From Sandaracinaceae bacterium (GTDB taxonomy: Bacteria > Myxococcota_A > Polyangia > Polyangiales > Sandaracinaceae), in assembly GCA_020633195.1 (NCBI GenBank), contig JACKEC010000014.1:1-64000 (forward strand): DNA of 64,000 nucleotides, written 5' to 3'. Below, piece by piece: positions 18,701-26,845 of this stretch; the first letter of the stretch is position 1, and the number at the start of each line of letters is the position of its first letter. The position numbers and the translations under genes are program-made. Under the pieces are notes generated by a model. The model was not told the origin of the DNA. It saw nothing but the letters and a program-made list of their open reading frames with translations, and made no database searches.

Positions 18701-19794
18701 AAATGCATCGACTCGGGGTGGGCACCCGCGTCGTCGGCGAGGCGCTCGTAGAGGCCGAGCACGCTCATGTGCTCGGCGTAGGTTGGGTGCTGTACCGGGA
18801 CGAGGCTCTGGTCCTCGGCGTAGAGGATGAATACGAGCCGGAGGACGACGGAGAGGATGCCCTGGTAGAGATGGTCGTCGGCCTCTTCCAGGGCGGCGCG
18901 GAGCCAGTCCATGCGGTCGCCGACGCAATCGCGCGCGCCGGCGTGCTCGAAGCCCTCGAGCAGGATCTCGACCGCCTCGAAGACCTGCGCGGCGAGGTCC
19001 TTGGTGACGTCGGCCTGTCGGAGGCGGCTCTCGCGGAGCAGGCCCTCGAAGGTGAACTCGCTCGCCGCGCCGTAGGTGCGCTGGGCGTGGAAGATGAGCT
19101 CGAGCGCGGCCACGAGGGGGCGACCGGCGCGCTGCTTCAAGTCCTCGAAGCGGAAGGTGAGGTGCGCGCTCGACTCGCCGGTGGGCGCGTAGACGACGCG
19201 CAGCTCGCGCCGGTTCGACAGGAAGCCGACGGGGATGCCGCTGTGGCGAAGCAGCCGCTCGAGCTTCGCGGTGGGCGGGTAGCGCCAGGGGCCCGTCTCG
19301 TTCTCGCTCTTGTCGAGGTCGAGGGTCAGCGCGGTCGCGCCGGCGTCGGTCGTGAGGTCCCAGACAAGCGCGACGAACGGCGACACGCCGTCTTCCCTTG
19401 CTTCGGGCTCAGGCTCGTCCGTCGCGCCCTCGAACTGCGCGAAGGGGTCGTCCGAGGGCGCGTCGAAGGGGCCGCGGGCGATGGCGAAGGACGGGCGGAT
19501 CTGCTGGCGGCCCTCGGGAGCGTAGAAGGACAGCTCGGGCGGCAGGTCCGCACGAACGACCACCATCCCGGGCCGGGCGTAGCCGAGGAACGACTCGAAG
19601 AAGGCCCGCACGTCGCGCAGCGCGGGGCCGTGCTCGGTGTCTTCGAGCTGTTCCTCGAGCTCGGAGGTGATGGTCGCGCGAACCTTTGGCGCGATCTGCG
19701 CGTCCGCGAGCGCGGGCACCGAGAAGACGAGCCCCTCGACCGGCTGAGCGAGGCCGAGCCATTCCCGGTGGAATCTCTCGTCGGCGTCTCTCAT
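15703..19794 (-). CDS. drmMI: DISARM class 1 adenine methyltransferase DrmMI
   Basis: A 1363-residue Eco57I-like N6-adenine methyltransferase. The SAM-binding motif ICDPAMGSGAFLVAAC is near residue 615 and the catalytic NPPF (FVGNPPFLGG) near residue 870. The methyltransferase marks host DNA as self and is the diagnostic gene of class 1 DISARM, which uses a 6mA enzyme rather than the 5mC enzyme of class 2. The gene overlaps the drmD stop by 4 bases. Bases about 16150-17560, encoding roughly residues 745-1215 with the catalytic loop and the likely target-recognition part, are clearly lower in GC than either end. The C-terminus is Lys/Gly-rich (KKGKKKAAAKQRGKGGKG). Confidence 0.94.
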   Translation of the reverse strand: MRDADERFHREWLGLAQPVEGLVFSVPALADAQIAPKVRATITSELEEQLEDTEHGPALRDVRAFFESFLGYARPGMVVVRADLPPELSFYAPEGRQQIRPSFAIARGPFDAPSDDPFAQFEGATDEPEPEAREDGVSPFVALVWDLTTDAGATALTLDLDKSENETGPWRYPPTAKLERLLRHSGIPVGFLSNRRELRVVYAPTGESSAHLTFRFEDLKQRAGRPLVAALELIFHAQRTYGAASEFTFEGLLRESRLRQADVTKDLAAQVFEAVEILLEGFEHAGARDCVGDRMDWLRAALEEADDHLYQGILSVVLRLVFILYAEDQSLVPVQHPTYAEHMSVLGLYERLADDAGAHPESMHLRFGAYGRLIALFRAVFLGVQHEGVRLPPRRGKLFDPSAFPFLEGGLPGWTAAITLPEERAAVQLPSIDDDTVYRVLHRLVVFKGQRLSYRSLDVEQIGAVYESLMGYHVLRVESPAVRLGSDRVWAETGIVRAMKAADRKRFWKETCGLSMTAQERAEAAVKSAAEERALAEELAELAPGGKKEKLRHRAAAGRLVLQPGQERRRTGSHYTPRWLSEKVVKRTLEPILACLGENRTAAQILELKICDPAMGSGAFLVAACRLLAEEVVAAWDRSGERAALTEEHGDALLHARRLVAQRCLYGVDKNAAAVELAKLSLWLVTLSKELPFTFVDHALRHGDSLVGLDLEQIRSFHWEPKEQLETCRRALDDALEQALEHRDQLLALADKEDAESQREKQRLLEYAEQATARVRMIADVCIGGFFAMGTSKAREKERARRAGLVNQLLNGDESVCAELEALARAMTRPHSPFHWMLEFPEIFYEERPDPLEKGTVNRVAYMDAFVGNPPFLGGRHVSGSFGNSYRDWILARHPLTHGKGDLVVYFLRQVHALCGPHGTVGLIATDTITEGHSRVGGLQWLVNQGALIYYADPGLEWPGDASVSVAPCCFALGRAKEFVVSRSLGGLPVAQINSKLEPRPERPDAQRLVANKPLVSMGTQIYGQGFILDAAERDLLLAHNKKNGERIFPYLGGDEINTSPRLLFDRYVISFHDMTLEEASRWPDLVGIVRERVKPDRDRLRTDNASARVLREQWWRFQAHRPALYLALSEMDRCLVSAQVTKHVAFGFQPTDRIFSQKSVVVTLDACSSFSVLQSRLHEVWVRSHGSSLGGTLSYSPTVCFETFPFPWQGPSTKTEALEGIGKRLYETRAKFMVDTDQGLTKTYNALKDSSNDEPRVVELRRLHEEMDRAVLDAYGWSDIEVPPFCPKTDADRAALQEFEDEVIDRLYVLNAERAREEERLGLRSKKGKKKAAAKQRGKGGKGKASKSPDSQPADIDQGELF

Positions 19795-22700
19795 GTCATC
19801 GACTCCGGCCAGCTCACGCCGAGCCCCACGGGGGAGAGGCGGGTCATCCGGACCTCGTAGAGCGCCTCGATGGCCTCGGGCTCGGTCTCCATCTCGAGGT
19901 CGATAGCCTCGAGGCGCGCCTTCATGTGGTCGTGGTCGAGCTTGAGCTGCCGCTGCTGCTCTTGATCCGCCTTTGTGTCCGCCTTCCCGAAGAGCGTCAT
20001 CTGCGCGACCTCACCGACCTGCTTCGTGATGGCCCGCTTCTGTCGCTGGAGGAGGGTGCGGAGCTCGTCGGCCTCGCGGCGCGCGCGCTGGGCGAGGCCG
20101 TTCTTCGCGGCCACGGCGCGCGCGTCGGCCTCGTCTTCGAGCGCTGCCCAGAGCGACGAGTACAGGCTGGCGGCGTGCGGGGCGACGCGCGCCTGGATGG
20201 CAGGTGACGGCGCCTTGGCGTCGAGCGCGGCAAGCTCCTCGAAGGCTTCGGTGGCGCGCTGCACGGTAGCCGCGTCCTTGTAGGGCTCCGTGCTCCCCTC
20301 GCTGCCGGACCAGGGCGCCGCGATGCCAATGATCTCGTCGTGGAGCCGGGCGGCGCCGGGGCCGAAGAGGCTAAGGCGTGCGTAGGCGACGACGCGGACG
20401 ACGCTGTCGTCGGGCGCGACGACGACGGTGACACGACTGAGGTCGTGCGCGCTGAAGCCCTGCGCGAGGAAGCGGTCGAGGATGCGCTTCACGACCGGGT
20501 GCGCGAGGTGGAGCTGCTCGGTGTCGCTCGTCAGGTGCGCGATGGGCTCGAAGGTGACCGGGCGAGGTGCGTGCTGGCGCCACTCCCAGAACGACTCGGT
20601 GCGCTTTCGTGGGGGACGAAGACTGTCGAGGGTGCGGTCCCACGATCGATCGAGCGCGGGGAGCACGAAGGTGCGGCGGTCGCCGCGCGTGCGCTCGCCC
20701 TCGAGGAGGCCGTCGGTCCCGGCGAGGCGAAGCCCGACCTCGACGACCCCTCGAAGGGATGCGGGGTGCACCTTGAGCGCTTTGGCCGACGCTTCGAGGC
20801 GGCGGCCTGCTCGCGTGACCTCCAGCTCGAGCTTCGCTTGCTCTTTGCGTTGGGACTCGAGCTCGGCGTCGACGGTGGCCGTGTTCGCGTCGTGGCCGAT
20901 GAGCGCGAGCTGCTCCTCGGTGGTGCCGTCGATGCCGGGCTCGAGGGTCTTCTCGATGTCCCTGAGCAGCACCGCGCCGAGGGAGCCAAGCTCCTGCTGG
21001 ACGATCTCGACCTTGCGCACGAGGGTCTCGAGCACGCGGTCCTCGGGGCGCTGCGGATAGAAGAAGTAGTGGCAGCGGACCTCGGGCGAGTCCTGGAGGG
21101 TGCGGTCGATGCGCCCGTTGCGCTGTTCAAGCCGGGACGGGTTCCAAGGAAGATCGAAGTGGAAGAGGTCGGCGCAGTGGGCCTGGAGGTTGATGCCCTC
21201 GCGCGCGGCGTCGGTGGCGATGAGGATGCGGACCGGGTGCTCGTCGGGCGGCGTGTTGAACGCGCGCTGCACCTCGTCGCGCGCGTCGTCTCCCATGCCG
21301 CCGTGGAAGACGAGGACGCGCTCGTCGGCGCGGTCGGTGCCGCCGATCGCCTGCTTGATGAGGTCGATGAGGTACCGCTTCGTGTCGCCCCACTCGGTGA
21401 ACAGGATCACGCGACGCGGGGTCCACTTCCGGTCGGCGGCCCCGGCATCGTCGAGCCCCACGGCGGGGCATTGGTGCTTGCGCATCCAGGCGAGAAGCGC
21501 GCGGACCTTCGCGTCCGGGTGGCGACGCGCCTTCTCCGCGACGGCGCGCAGCTCGGACAATAGCGCTCGTGCTTCTTCGGTGGGTGTGGGGAGCGAGGCG
21601 CTGTCCTTCGAGACGTCGTGCGCGGACTCGGCCTCGGCCGCGTCGTCGTCGATGCCGTGGAGATCGGCGTCCGCCTCGAGGTCGAGCTCCTCTTGTCCCG
21701 CCGTCGGGTGGTGCACCACCGGGCCCCCTCGCTCCATGACCGCGCGCGCGTGGACCTCGAGCGTGCGGGCGAACGCCTCCGGGCTCGAGAGGAGCCGCTG
21801 CTGCAGCCGAATGAACGTGAGCCGACCGCGGCCCTTCTTCGGGGCGCAGAGCTCCGTGTAACGGGCGAGCTTCTCCGCGAGCTGGAGCTCGAGCGGCGCG
21901 GTGGCGCCGAGGGTGGTGCGGTCGCCGGCCTCCTGCTCGTTGGTCTCGGCGTCGTAGCGGGTCTGTGCGCTCGTCCAGGCGGTCCCGTCGTGCTCGAGGG
22001 CGAGCTGGACCAGTATGCGGCGGGGAAAGCGCTCGACGCCGAGCTTGCGGAGATCGCGCTTGAGACGACGCACCATGATCGGCGCGAGCTCTTCGGGGCC
22101 GCCGATGGGAACGCCGCGCGTGAAGCGGACCGGGTCGAGGATCTCGAGGAGCGCGCTGAACGAGTTGGAGTGCCCGTTGTGCGGCGTCGCGCTGAGGAAG
22201 AGGCGGTTGTCGAAGCGGGGCGCGAGCTCGCGGATGGTCGACGTCGTCTCGCTGTCCACCGCGTACTTGCTCCGGCTCGCGGGGGCGGCGACGTGGGCCT
22301 CGTCGAGGATGAACAAGCTCTTGCGCGCTCGCGGGCCAAGATGCGCAAGCAGCGGCTCGCGATAGTCGTTCCGGCGCAGGAGCTGGTGGGAGACGATGAA
22401 GCGGTTGTGCGTGCTCCATGGGTTCACGCCGAAGCCGCGCTCCTGGCGCCGGTAGGCGACGAACTTCTGGGTCATCACCTCGAAGCGGAGCCCGAAGCGG
22501 CGTTGCATCTCGTCGCGCCATTGGAGGCAGATCGAGGCGGGGCACGCCACGAGCACGAACTCGGCCTGCTGGCGGAGGATCAGCTCCTGGAGCACGAGGC
22601 CCGCTTCGATCGTCTTCCCGAGCCCGACGTCGTCCGCGATGAACAGGTTCGCGCGCGGCAGCTCGAGCGCCTTCATCAGCGGCGCGAGCTGGTGCGCCAT

Positions 22701-23360
22701 GAGCTTGATGCCCGCGCGGAACGGTGCTTGGAAGCGCGTCGCGTCTGCCGCGCTCACCGCCGACCACTTTAGGGCGTGCAGGTACGCGCCGAAGTGACCG
22801 GGGGGATCGATGCGTCCCTTCGGGTCGAGCCCCTCGGAGGCGGGGTCGATTACGCGGGCGCCGACCTCGAGGTCCCAGAGGATCTCGAGGACGCGGCCGG
22901 GCGCGTCGTCATCGAGGCAGACTAGCCGAAGTCGCGCCGAGTCGTGTTCGCCGCCCGGATGTACTGACTCAACGAGCCATTGCCGGTGCCGCGCCTGCAC
23001 CACCTGGCCAGGCTGCGGAAGCTGGTCGAGGTGATGCTCCGGGGGCGGTGGTACTGACCTCCCCGGGTCCATCCCCGCCGCTTCCAGAACGCGGGCCAGC
23101 AGCTCGTTCCGGCTCCGGCTCGCGTCGTCGAGCCCGTGGCGACGACAGACGGCGCGGAGCTCGTCCCGGCCCAGCTCGCGGAGCACGGTCGGCAATCGCC
23201 CCTCGAGCTGGAGGCCGATGCGCTCTGCCATGCGACCCTTGGTCTCGCGACCGCCCTCGACGCGGATGCCGAAGGTGCGCGAGATGTCGAGCAGCCGCTC
23301 CGCGGTGAGGGCATCGAGAACGGAGCTCGGGCTTGGGGAGGTAGGGTCTGCTGTGCTCAT
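19791..23360 (-). CDS. drmD: DISARM class 1 SNF2-like helicase DrmD
   Basis: An 1189-residue SNF2-type ATPase starting MSTADPTSPSPSS at 23360; the open frame extends to 23489, but those 43 residues have poor composition. A short N-terminal helical segment (VLDALTAERLLDISRTFGI to LARVLEAAG) may be a SAP-like DNA-binding region. Motifs: ADDVGLGKTIEAG (about residue 240), LDEAHVAA (about 350), LFLSATPHNG, and then LVFHGGMG, IATDAAREGINLQ and LEQRNGRIDR in the second RecA domain (about 690-750). A long helical tail follows. DrmD is specific to class 1 DISARM. It is the first gene of the operon, so the promoter should lie in 23361-23742. Confidence 0.94.
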   Translation of the reverse strand: MSTADPTSPSPSSVLDALTAERLLDISRTFGIRVEGGRETKGRMAERIGLQLEGRLPTVLRELGRDELRAVCRRHGLDDASRSRNELLARVLEAAGMDPGRSVPPPPEHHLDQLPQPGQVVQARHRQWLVESVHPGGEHDSARLRLVCLDDDAPGRVLEILWDLEVGARVIDPASEGLDPKGRIDPPGHFGAYLHALKWSAVSAADATRFQAPFRAGIKLMAHQLAPLMKALELPRANLFIADDVGLGKTIEAGLVLQELILRQQAEFVLVACPASICLQWRDEMQRRFGLRFEVMTQKFVAYRRQERGFGVNPWSTHNRFIVSHQLLRRNDYREPLLAHLGPRARKSLFILDEAHVAAPASRSKYAVDSETTSTIRELAPRFDNRLFLSATPHNGHSNSFSALLEILDPVRFTRGVPIGGPEELAPIMVRRLKRDLRKLGVERFPRRILVQLALEHDGTAWTSAQTRYDAETNEQEAGDRTTLGATAPLELQLAEKLARYTELCAPKKGRGRLTFIRLQQRLLSSPEAFARTLEVHARAVMERGGPVVHHPTAGQEELDLEADADLHGIDDDAAEAESAHDVSKDSASLPTPTEEARALLSELRAVAEKARRHPDAKVRALLAWMRKHQCPAVGLDDAGAADRKWTPRRVILFTEWGDTKRYLIDLIKQAIGGTDRADERVLVFHGGMGDDARDEVQRAFNTPPDEHPVRILIATDAAREGINLQAHCADLFHFDLPWNPSRLEQRNGRIDRTLQDSPEVRCHYFFYPQRPEDRVLETLVRKVEIVQQELGSLGAVLLRDIEKTLEPGIDGTTEEQLALIGHDANTATVDAELESQRKEQAKLELEVTRAGRRLEASAKALKVHPASLRGVVEVGLRLAGTDGLLEGERTRGDRRTFVLPALDRSWDRTLDSLRPPRKRTESFWEWRQHAPRPVTFEPIAHLTSDTEQLHLAHPVVKRILDRFLAQGFSAHDLSRVTVVVAPDDSVVRVVAYARLSLFGPGAARLHDEIIGIAAPWSGSEGSTEPYKDAATVQRATEAFEELAALDAKAPSPAIQARVAPHAASLYSSLWAALEDEADARAVAAKNGLAQRARREADELRTLLQRQKRAITKQVGEVAQMTLFGKADTKADQEQQRQLKLDHDHMKARLEAIDLEMETEPEAIEALYEVRMTRLSPVGLGVSWPESMT

Positions 23361-23742
23361 GGCGATCCGCACGTGGGACTTGCGCTTGCCCCCACGCGTC
23401 CAGTCCTCGGAAGTAGTCCTTTTACCACGCCCCACCCGTGGCCATGGATAGCCCGTTCGGCCCGGTGTCGGACAACACCGCCGCCACATAGAGAGCCCCT
23501 CTGGGTCGCCCGCCGGGTGTCAGATTCAGGGCAACCACGCTCGCTACCGAGGGACCTGCAAGAACGCGCTCGACCTCAACCGCATCGTCGCCGTCGCGAA
23601 TCTACTCAAGGCGGTGCGCTTGGCGCTTCGTCGCTCCAGCAGTTGATCGAGACTGCCATTGTTCTGACGTCGAAATCTGGGGTCTTCGCTCCGGAATCAT
23701 GCGGCTCTGGCATGAAGTGCGATACTCTGTAGGTCGGTTGTC
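23361..23742. promoter_or_regulatory. Divergent intergenic region between drmD and the 437-aa gene
   Basis: A 382-base region between two divergent starts, which should hold the promoters for the DISARM operon (minus) and for the 437-aa gene (plus). I cannot point to convincing -35/-10 boxes. Its middle contains a transposase scrap (23518-23646), so an insertion may have reshaped control of the operon. Confidence 0.4.
23518..23646 (+). pseudogene. C-terminal remnant of a transposase
   Basis: The + strand frame ending in TGA at 23646 reads GNHARYRGTCKNALDLNRIV followed by AVANLLKAVRLA. The order His/Lys-ARYRG, K-N-x-LDL and A-x-x-NLLKA is typical of the extreme C-terminus of IS5/IS1182-type DDE transposases. 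There is no start codon and no upstream catalytic part, so only about 42 codons remain. The family call is by pattern memory only. Confidence 0.4.
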
Positions 23743-25056
23743 ATGCCGGATCGACCCACTGCCGCCTCGACACACTCGCTGCCAAGACTGCCACCCGTTC
23801 GCATTCGCGTTGTCTTTGACAGCGGCGACCACCGCGCGGCACTTGAGGGGTATCTGCCGGAGCTAGTGAAGGCGGTCGACGACCTCGATGACGGTATCGT
23901 GGAGCTGGATCCGCTGGACCTTGCGCGTTATGCGCTCTTTCGCCGTCAGCAGAACGTCGATGGATTGAGGAACTGGGCTGAACTCGAACGGTTGCTGTCT
24001 GCCGAAATGACCACGTTGATGTCCGCATGGAGTCTTGACGATGGTGCAATCCGAGCGCGCAACCCTGGCCCGTTTCACCTGAAGGAAGACACGGCGGCGA
24101 TGGGCGTGGGGGCCACGCTGGGTGTCGTGAGCGCCCTTCTAGGTATCTCTGAACCAAGTTGGGAGCGGATTCCCGATCCGCCTCGGGGAACTCATGCCTT
24201 CGACTTTCGCTTGGAAGACGAGGGGCCGACGCCGACAGCAGTACATGGAGGTCAGTTCCTTGAGCTTGAGTCGAAGGGCTGTGTGGGCTCGACCGACCTC
24301 AAGACGCAGGACAAGCGGGTAGACAACCATCGACGTGATGTCGCCAAGAAGAAGAAGAGCCTCGGGTCCCAAGCGAACCTAGTACGCCGGCTGGGAGCGA
24401 TCGGAGTCTTCCCGGAGGCGACGGGCGTGTTGACCGAAGTCCGCCTGCTGGATCCGCCAGCCGACTGGGTCGGGCGAGATACCGAGCGCCACGATCTGCT
24501 CGCGCGGCTTGTCTTCTATCTTCGGGTCTTTCGGACTCTCACGGGAGCGGAGCTCCTCACATCCCTGGCGGACCGGATCGCGGTTCTGTCGACGATAGCG
24601 GACTACCGTGCGTTGGAGGGCGTTCCGCTTGTCTCACGTTCGTTCTCTGAGGCATCCGCCCTCGGTCGTGGCTGGGATCGTGGCAAGACGAGGATCCGGG
24701 GGAACGTGGCGGGGAAGGCCGCCCAGGTCGATGACGGTGTCTACACCTTCGTAGGCGCGGACTTCGATGTCCTAGCACTGCTTCGTGACCAGGACTTTGC
24801 AGCTCTGCTGGCCTATGAGGCGGAGGCGAGGCCAGCGTTCTGGTGGCAAGGCAGGTTGCTTGTCCTGCCGCCGGAGGAGTCTGGCGCGAGCTTTCCGCCC
24901 TTTCCAGAGCCGCGGCGCAGGCGCTACCGACGAGTTCCCGTGGCCGGATTCGTGCGGATTGCGGCGTCGGGCGTGGCATTTGGGGTGTTCGCTGACCAGG
25001 ATGGCGCTGAGGACCGGCTCGCCCGGTTCGGGCTCCGGTGCGGCGCGGGCGCATAA
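23743..25056 (+). CDS. Protein of unknown function, possible PD-(D/E)xK nuclease (437 aa)
   Basis: A 437-residue protein from the ATG at 23743. The family is not recognised. In the middle, HAFDFRLEDEG (about residue 150) is followed by GQFLELESKGC (about 172) and then a basic helix (KRVDNHRRDVAKKKKSLG, about 190-208). An Asp followed 15-25 residues later by E-x-K on a hydrophobic strand, then a basic helix, is what a PD-(D/E)xK nuclease core looks like; this assignment is inference. GC is lower than in the backbone (34 of 60 in bases 24001-24060), like other island genes. It is divergent from drmD and convergent with the integrase gene, 87 bases away. Confidence 0.75.
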   Translation: MPDRPTAASTHSLPRLPPVRIRVVFDSGDHRAALEGYLPELVKAVDDLDDGIVELDPLDLARYALFRRQQNVDGLRNWAELERLLSAEMTTLMSAWSLDDGAIRARNPGPFHLKEDTAAMGVGATLGVVSALLGISEPSWERIPDPPRGTHAFDFRLEDEGPTPTAVHGGQFLELESKGCVGSTDLKTQDKRVDNHRRDVAKKKKSLGSQANLVRRLGAIGVFPEATGVLTEVRLLDPPADWVGRDTERHDLLARLVFYLRVFRTLTGAELLTSLADRIAVLSTIADYRALEGVPLVSRSFSEASALGRGWDRGKTRIRGNVAGKAAQVDDGVYTFVGADFDVLALLRDQDFAALLAYEAEARPAFWWQGRLLVLPPEESGASFPPFPEPRRRRYRRVPVAGFVRIAASGVAFGVFADQDGAEDRLARFGLRCGAGA

Positions 25057-25143
25057 CCGGCAGGGGACCCAGCGGGATCCCCCAGAAGCCGTCGGAGGCC
25101 AGACCAGAGCCGCCTTCGGTCGCAGGCGATCGGAGCACGGACA

Positions 25144-26499
25144 TCAGGCCGTCTTGGCCCGAAGGGTGCGATCGGTGATGCGCGTGAGTATCCGGCTCAT
25201 CGGCGACTCAATCTGCATCGCCGCCTCGAGCGTGTGCGCGTCGCGCGGGATGCCTCGGTGCACACCGAGATAGTGCCGCTCCGCCACCGCCACGCTGTGG
25301 CCGAGCTGCTTCGCGCTCATGAACACAGTGGCGGCCCCGAAGATCCCGGGCGCGTTCGTGAGGTACGTCGCGCAGGTGCTCCTGAGGCTCTGCCAGGTGA
25401 AGTCGGGCGCGCCGAACGCGGAGATGAGCCGCCGTCTCGCCTTCACGACCGTGTCGACGGTGTAGGCGTCGCCTCCGCCGAAGACGTGACCGTCGTTACC
25501 GAAACGGAGCTTCATGGACGCGAGGAGCTTGCGTAGGGCTGGCGACACCTCGAGCCCGATGGTCCGCGCGCGCTGCGTCTTGGTCACCGCGGCGTCGAGC
25601 CGGATCTCGCCGACCCGTCGCCCCTGATGGTCGACGGCGTCGAGGTCGACGGCCTGCCAGGGCAGGGCGAGCGCCTCCCCGCGACGACAGCCGGTGAGCA
25701 GAAGAAAGGCGACGAAGGGGGTGATCGGGGCGTAGCGACGGGTGCTCCCGGGCGGCCGAAGGCCCGCGTGTTCGTCGCGGGTTTCCGCGAAGCACTCGGC
25801 GTCGTGACGCACCGCCGCTGCCAGGATCCGGCGGAGCGTCGCGCTCGAGTGGAAGACGGGCTCTTCGCGCGGAACGGTCAGCGCTGCCAGGGCGTCGGAG
25901 ATGTCATCGCGGTGGAGGTCGGCGAGGAGCCCGTGCTTTCGCCAGGTGTTCAGGAGCGTCTTGAGGGATCGCAGCTCGCGGTTGATCGTGACAGGCGATC
26001 GACGCTGGGCGCTGGGGGTGCGGCTCCCCTGCGATCCGCCTCGGCGAACGTTGAGTCGCGGGGAGCGGACGAGGTAGTCCTTGAGCGAGGCGAGCTTCGC
26101 GGGGGTCAGGTCGGCCGTCGCCAGGACGCCCTCGTGCGTGGCCCACTCGCTGAGCTTGGCGAAGGCCAGGTTGTGTCCTTCGAGGGTCTTCTCCTTGAGC
26201 AGGGCCTCCGCGGTCTCGAGGTACTTCGAGATGCCATCGTCGATCGTGACGACCTGGACGGGGCGGATCCCTGCGAGGCGATCCATGCGGCGCCGCGCGA
26301 GATCGAGTGACAGGGCCTTGGCCCATTGCGTCCTCGCCTCCCGTGTCGAGAGCGCCTTGGGGTCGAGGGTCTTTGCGACCTCCCGCCCTGTGTCGGGGTC
26401 GATGTAGTGCGCGCGCCAGGTGACGAGGCCGCTCCCCCGCACGCGCTTCTTCAGCTTCACCCCGGGGTGAGGGCTCCGGACTCGACGACGCTTGGCCAT
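25144..26499 (-). CDS. Tyrosine recombinase (island integrase)
   Basis: A 451-residue phage-type integrase. An Arg-rich N-terminal arm-binding segment (about 1-60) and a SAM-like core-binding domain (about 85-215) precede the catalytic domain. Catalytic residues: Arg in LLTGCRRGEALALPW, Lys in VTKTQRARTIGL, Arg in WQSLRSTCATYL, His in QLGHSVAVAERHYLG, and the nucleophilic Tyr in the same block. The box usually written HxxR reads QSLR here, so the first His is replaced by Gln; some active relatives tolerate changes at this position. A good ribosome binding site (GAGGAG) lies 7 bases before the ATG. The gene sits 165 bases from the tRNA-Asp fragment, as expected for an island integrase. Confidence 0.93.
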   Translation of the reverse strand: MAKRRRVRSPHPGVKLKKRVRGSGLVTWRAHYIDPDTGREVAKTLDPKALSTREARTQWAKALSLDLARRRMDRLAGIRPVQVVTIDDGISKYLETAEALLKEKTLEGHNLAFAKLSEWATHEGVLATADLTPAKLASLKDYLVRSPRLNVRRGGSQGSRTPSAQRRSPVTINRELRSLKTLLNTWRKHGLLADLHRDDISDALAALTVPREEPVFHSSATLRRILAAAVRHDAECFAETRDEHAGLRPPGSTRRYAPITPFVAFLLLTGCRRGEALALPWQAVDLDAVDHQGRRVGEIRLDAAVTKTQRARTIGLEVSPALRKLLASMKLRFGNDGHVFGGGDAYTVDTVVKARRRLISAFGAPDFTWQSLRSTCATYLTNAPGIFGAATVFMSAKQLGHSVAVAERHYLGVHRGIPRDAHTLEAAMQIESPMSRILTRITDRTLRAKTA

Positions 26500-26663
26500 G
26501 AAAACTCCTCGCGCGCGTCGTCCGTCCTGCTGGTCCCCTCTGGGGTCCCCTAATCGTGTCCGCTGACGCGCCCTGGTATCCTGGGTCGGTCAGCGCAGAA
26601 GTCAAAGAAACTCTGCAAATTCAGTGCATTGGCGGACATGGTGGGACATGGGCGGACATCTCG

Positions 26664-26713
<50 letters not shown>

Positions 26714-26719
26714 CTTCGG

Positions 26720-26741
26720 AACCCCTGCATATGCGGGGGTT
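26720..26741 (+). terminator. Hairpin terminator after the tRNA-Asp fragment
   Basis: AACCCCTGC pairs with GCGGGGGTT around an ATAT loop (nine pairs, one of them G-T), followed by TTTCGTCGTTTT. It lies 6 bases after the tRNA 3' end and was probably the original terminator of the tRNA-Asp gene, left on the chromosomal side by integration. Confidence 0.65.
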
Positions 26742-26845
26742 TCGTCGTTTTGGTGGCCCGTCGTGCCGGTCAGGGGCAGGGTCGGCCACCGCTTCGCATC
26801 CACCAGCTGCTATCGGCGAGCTGACTGATTGGATAGCGTTGCGAG

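Noticed and set aside
7986..23489. BREX or class 2 DISARM
   Set aside because: No brx or pgl-type genes are present. The SNF2 helicase plus an NPPF adenine methyltransferase define class 1; the class 2 markers drmE and a 5-cytosine methyltransferase are absent from the window.
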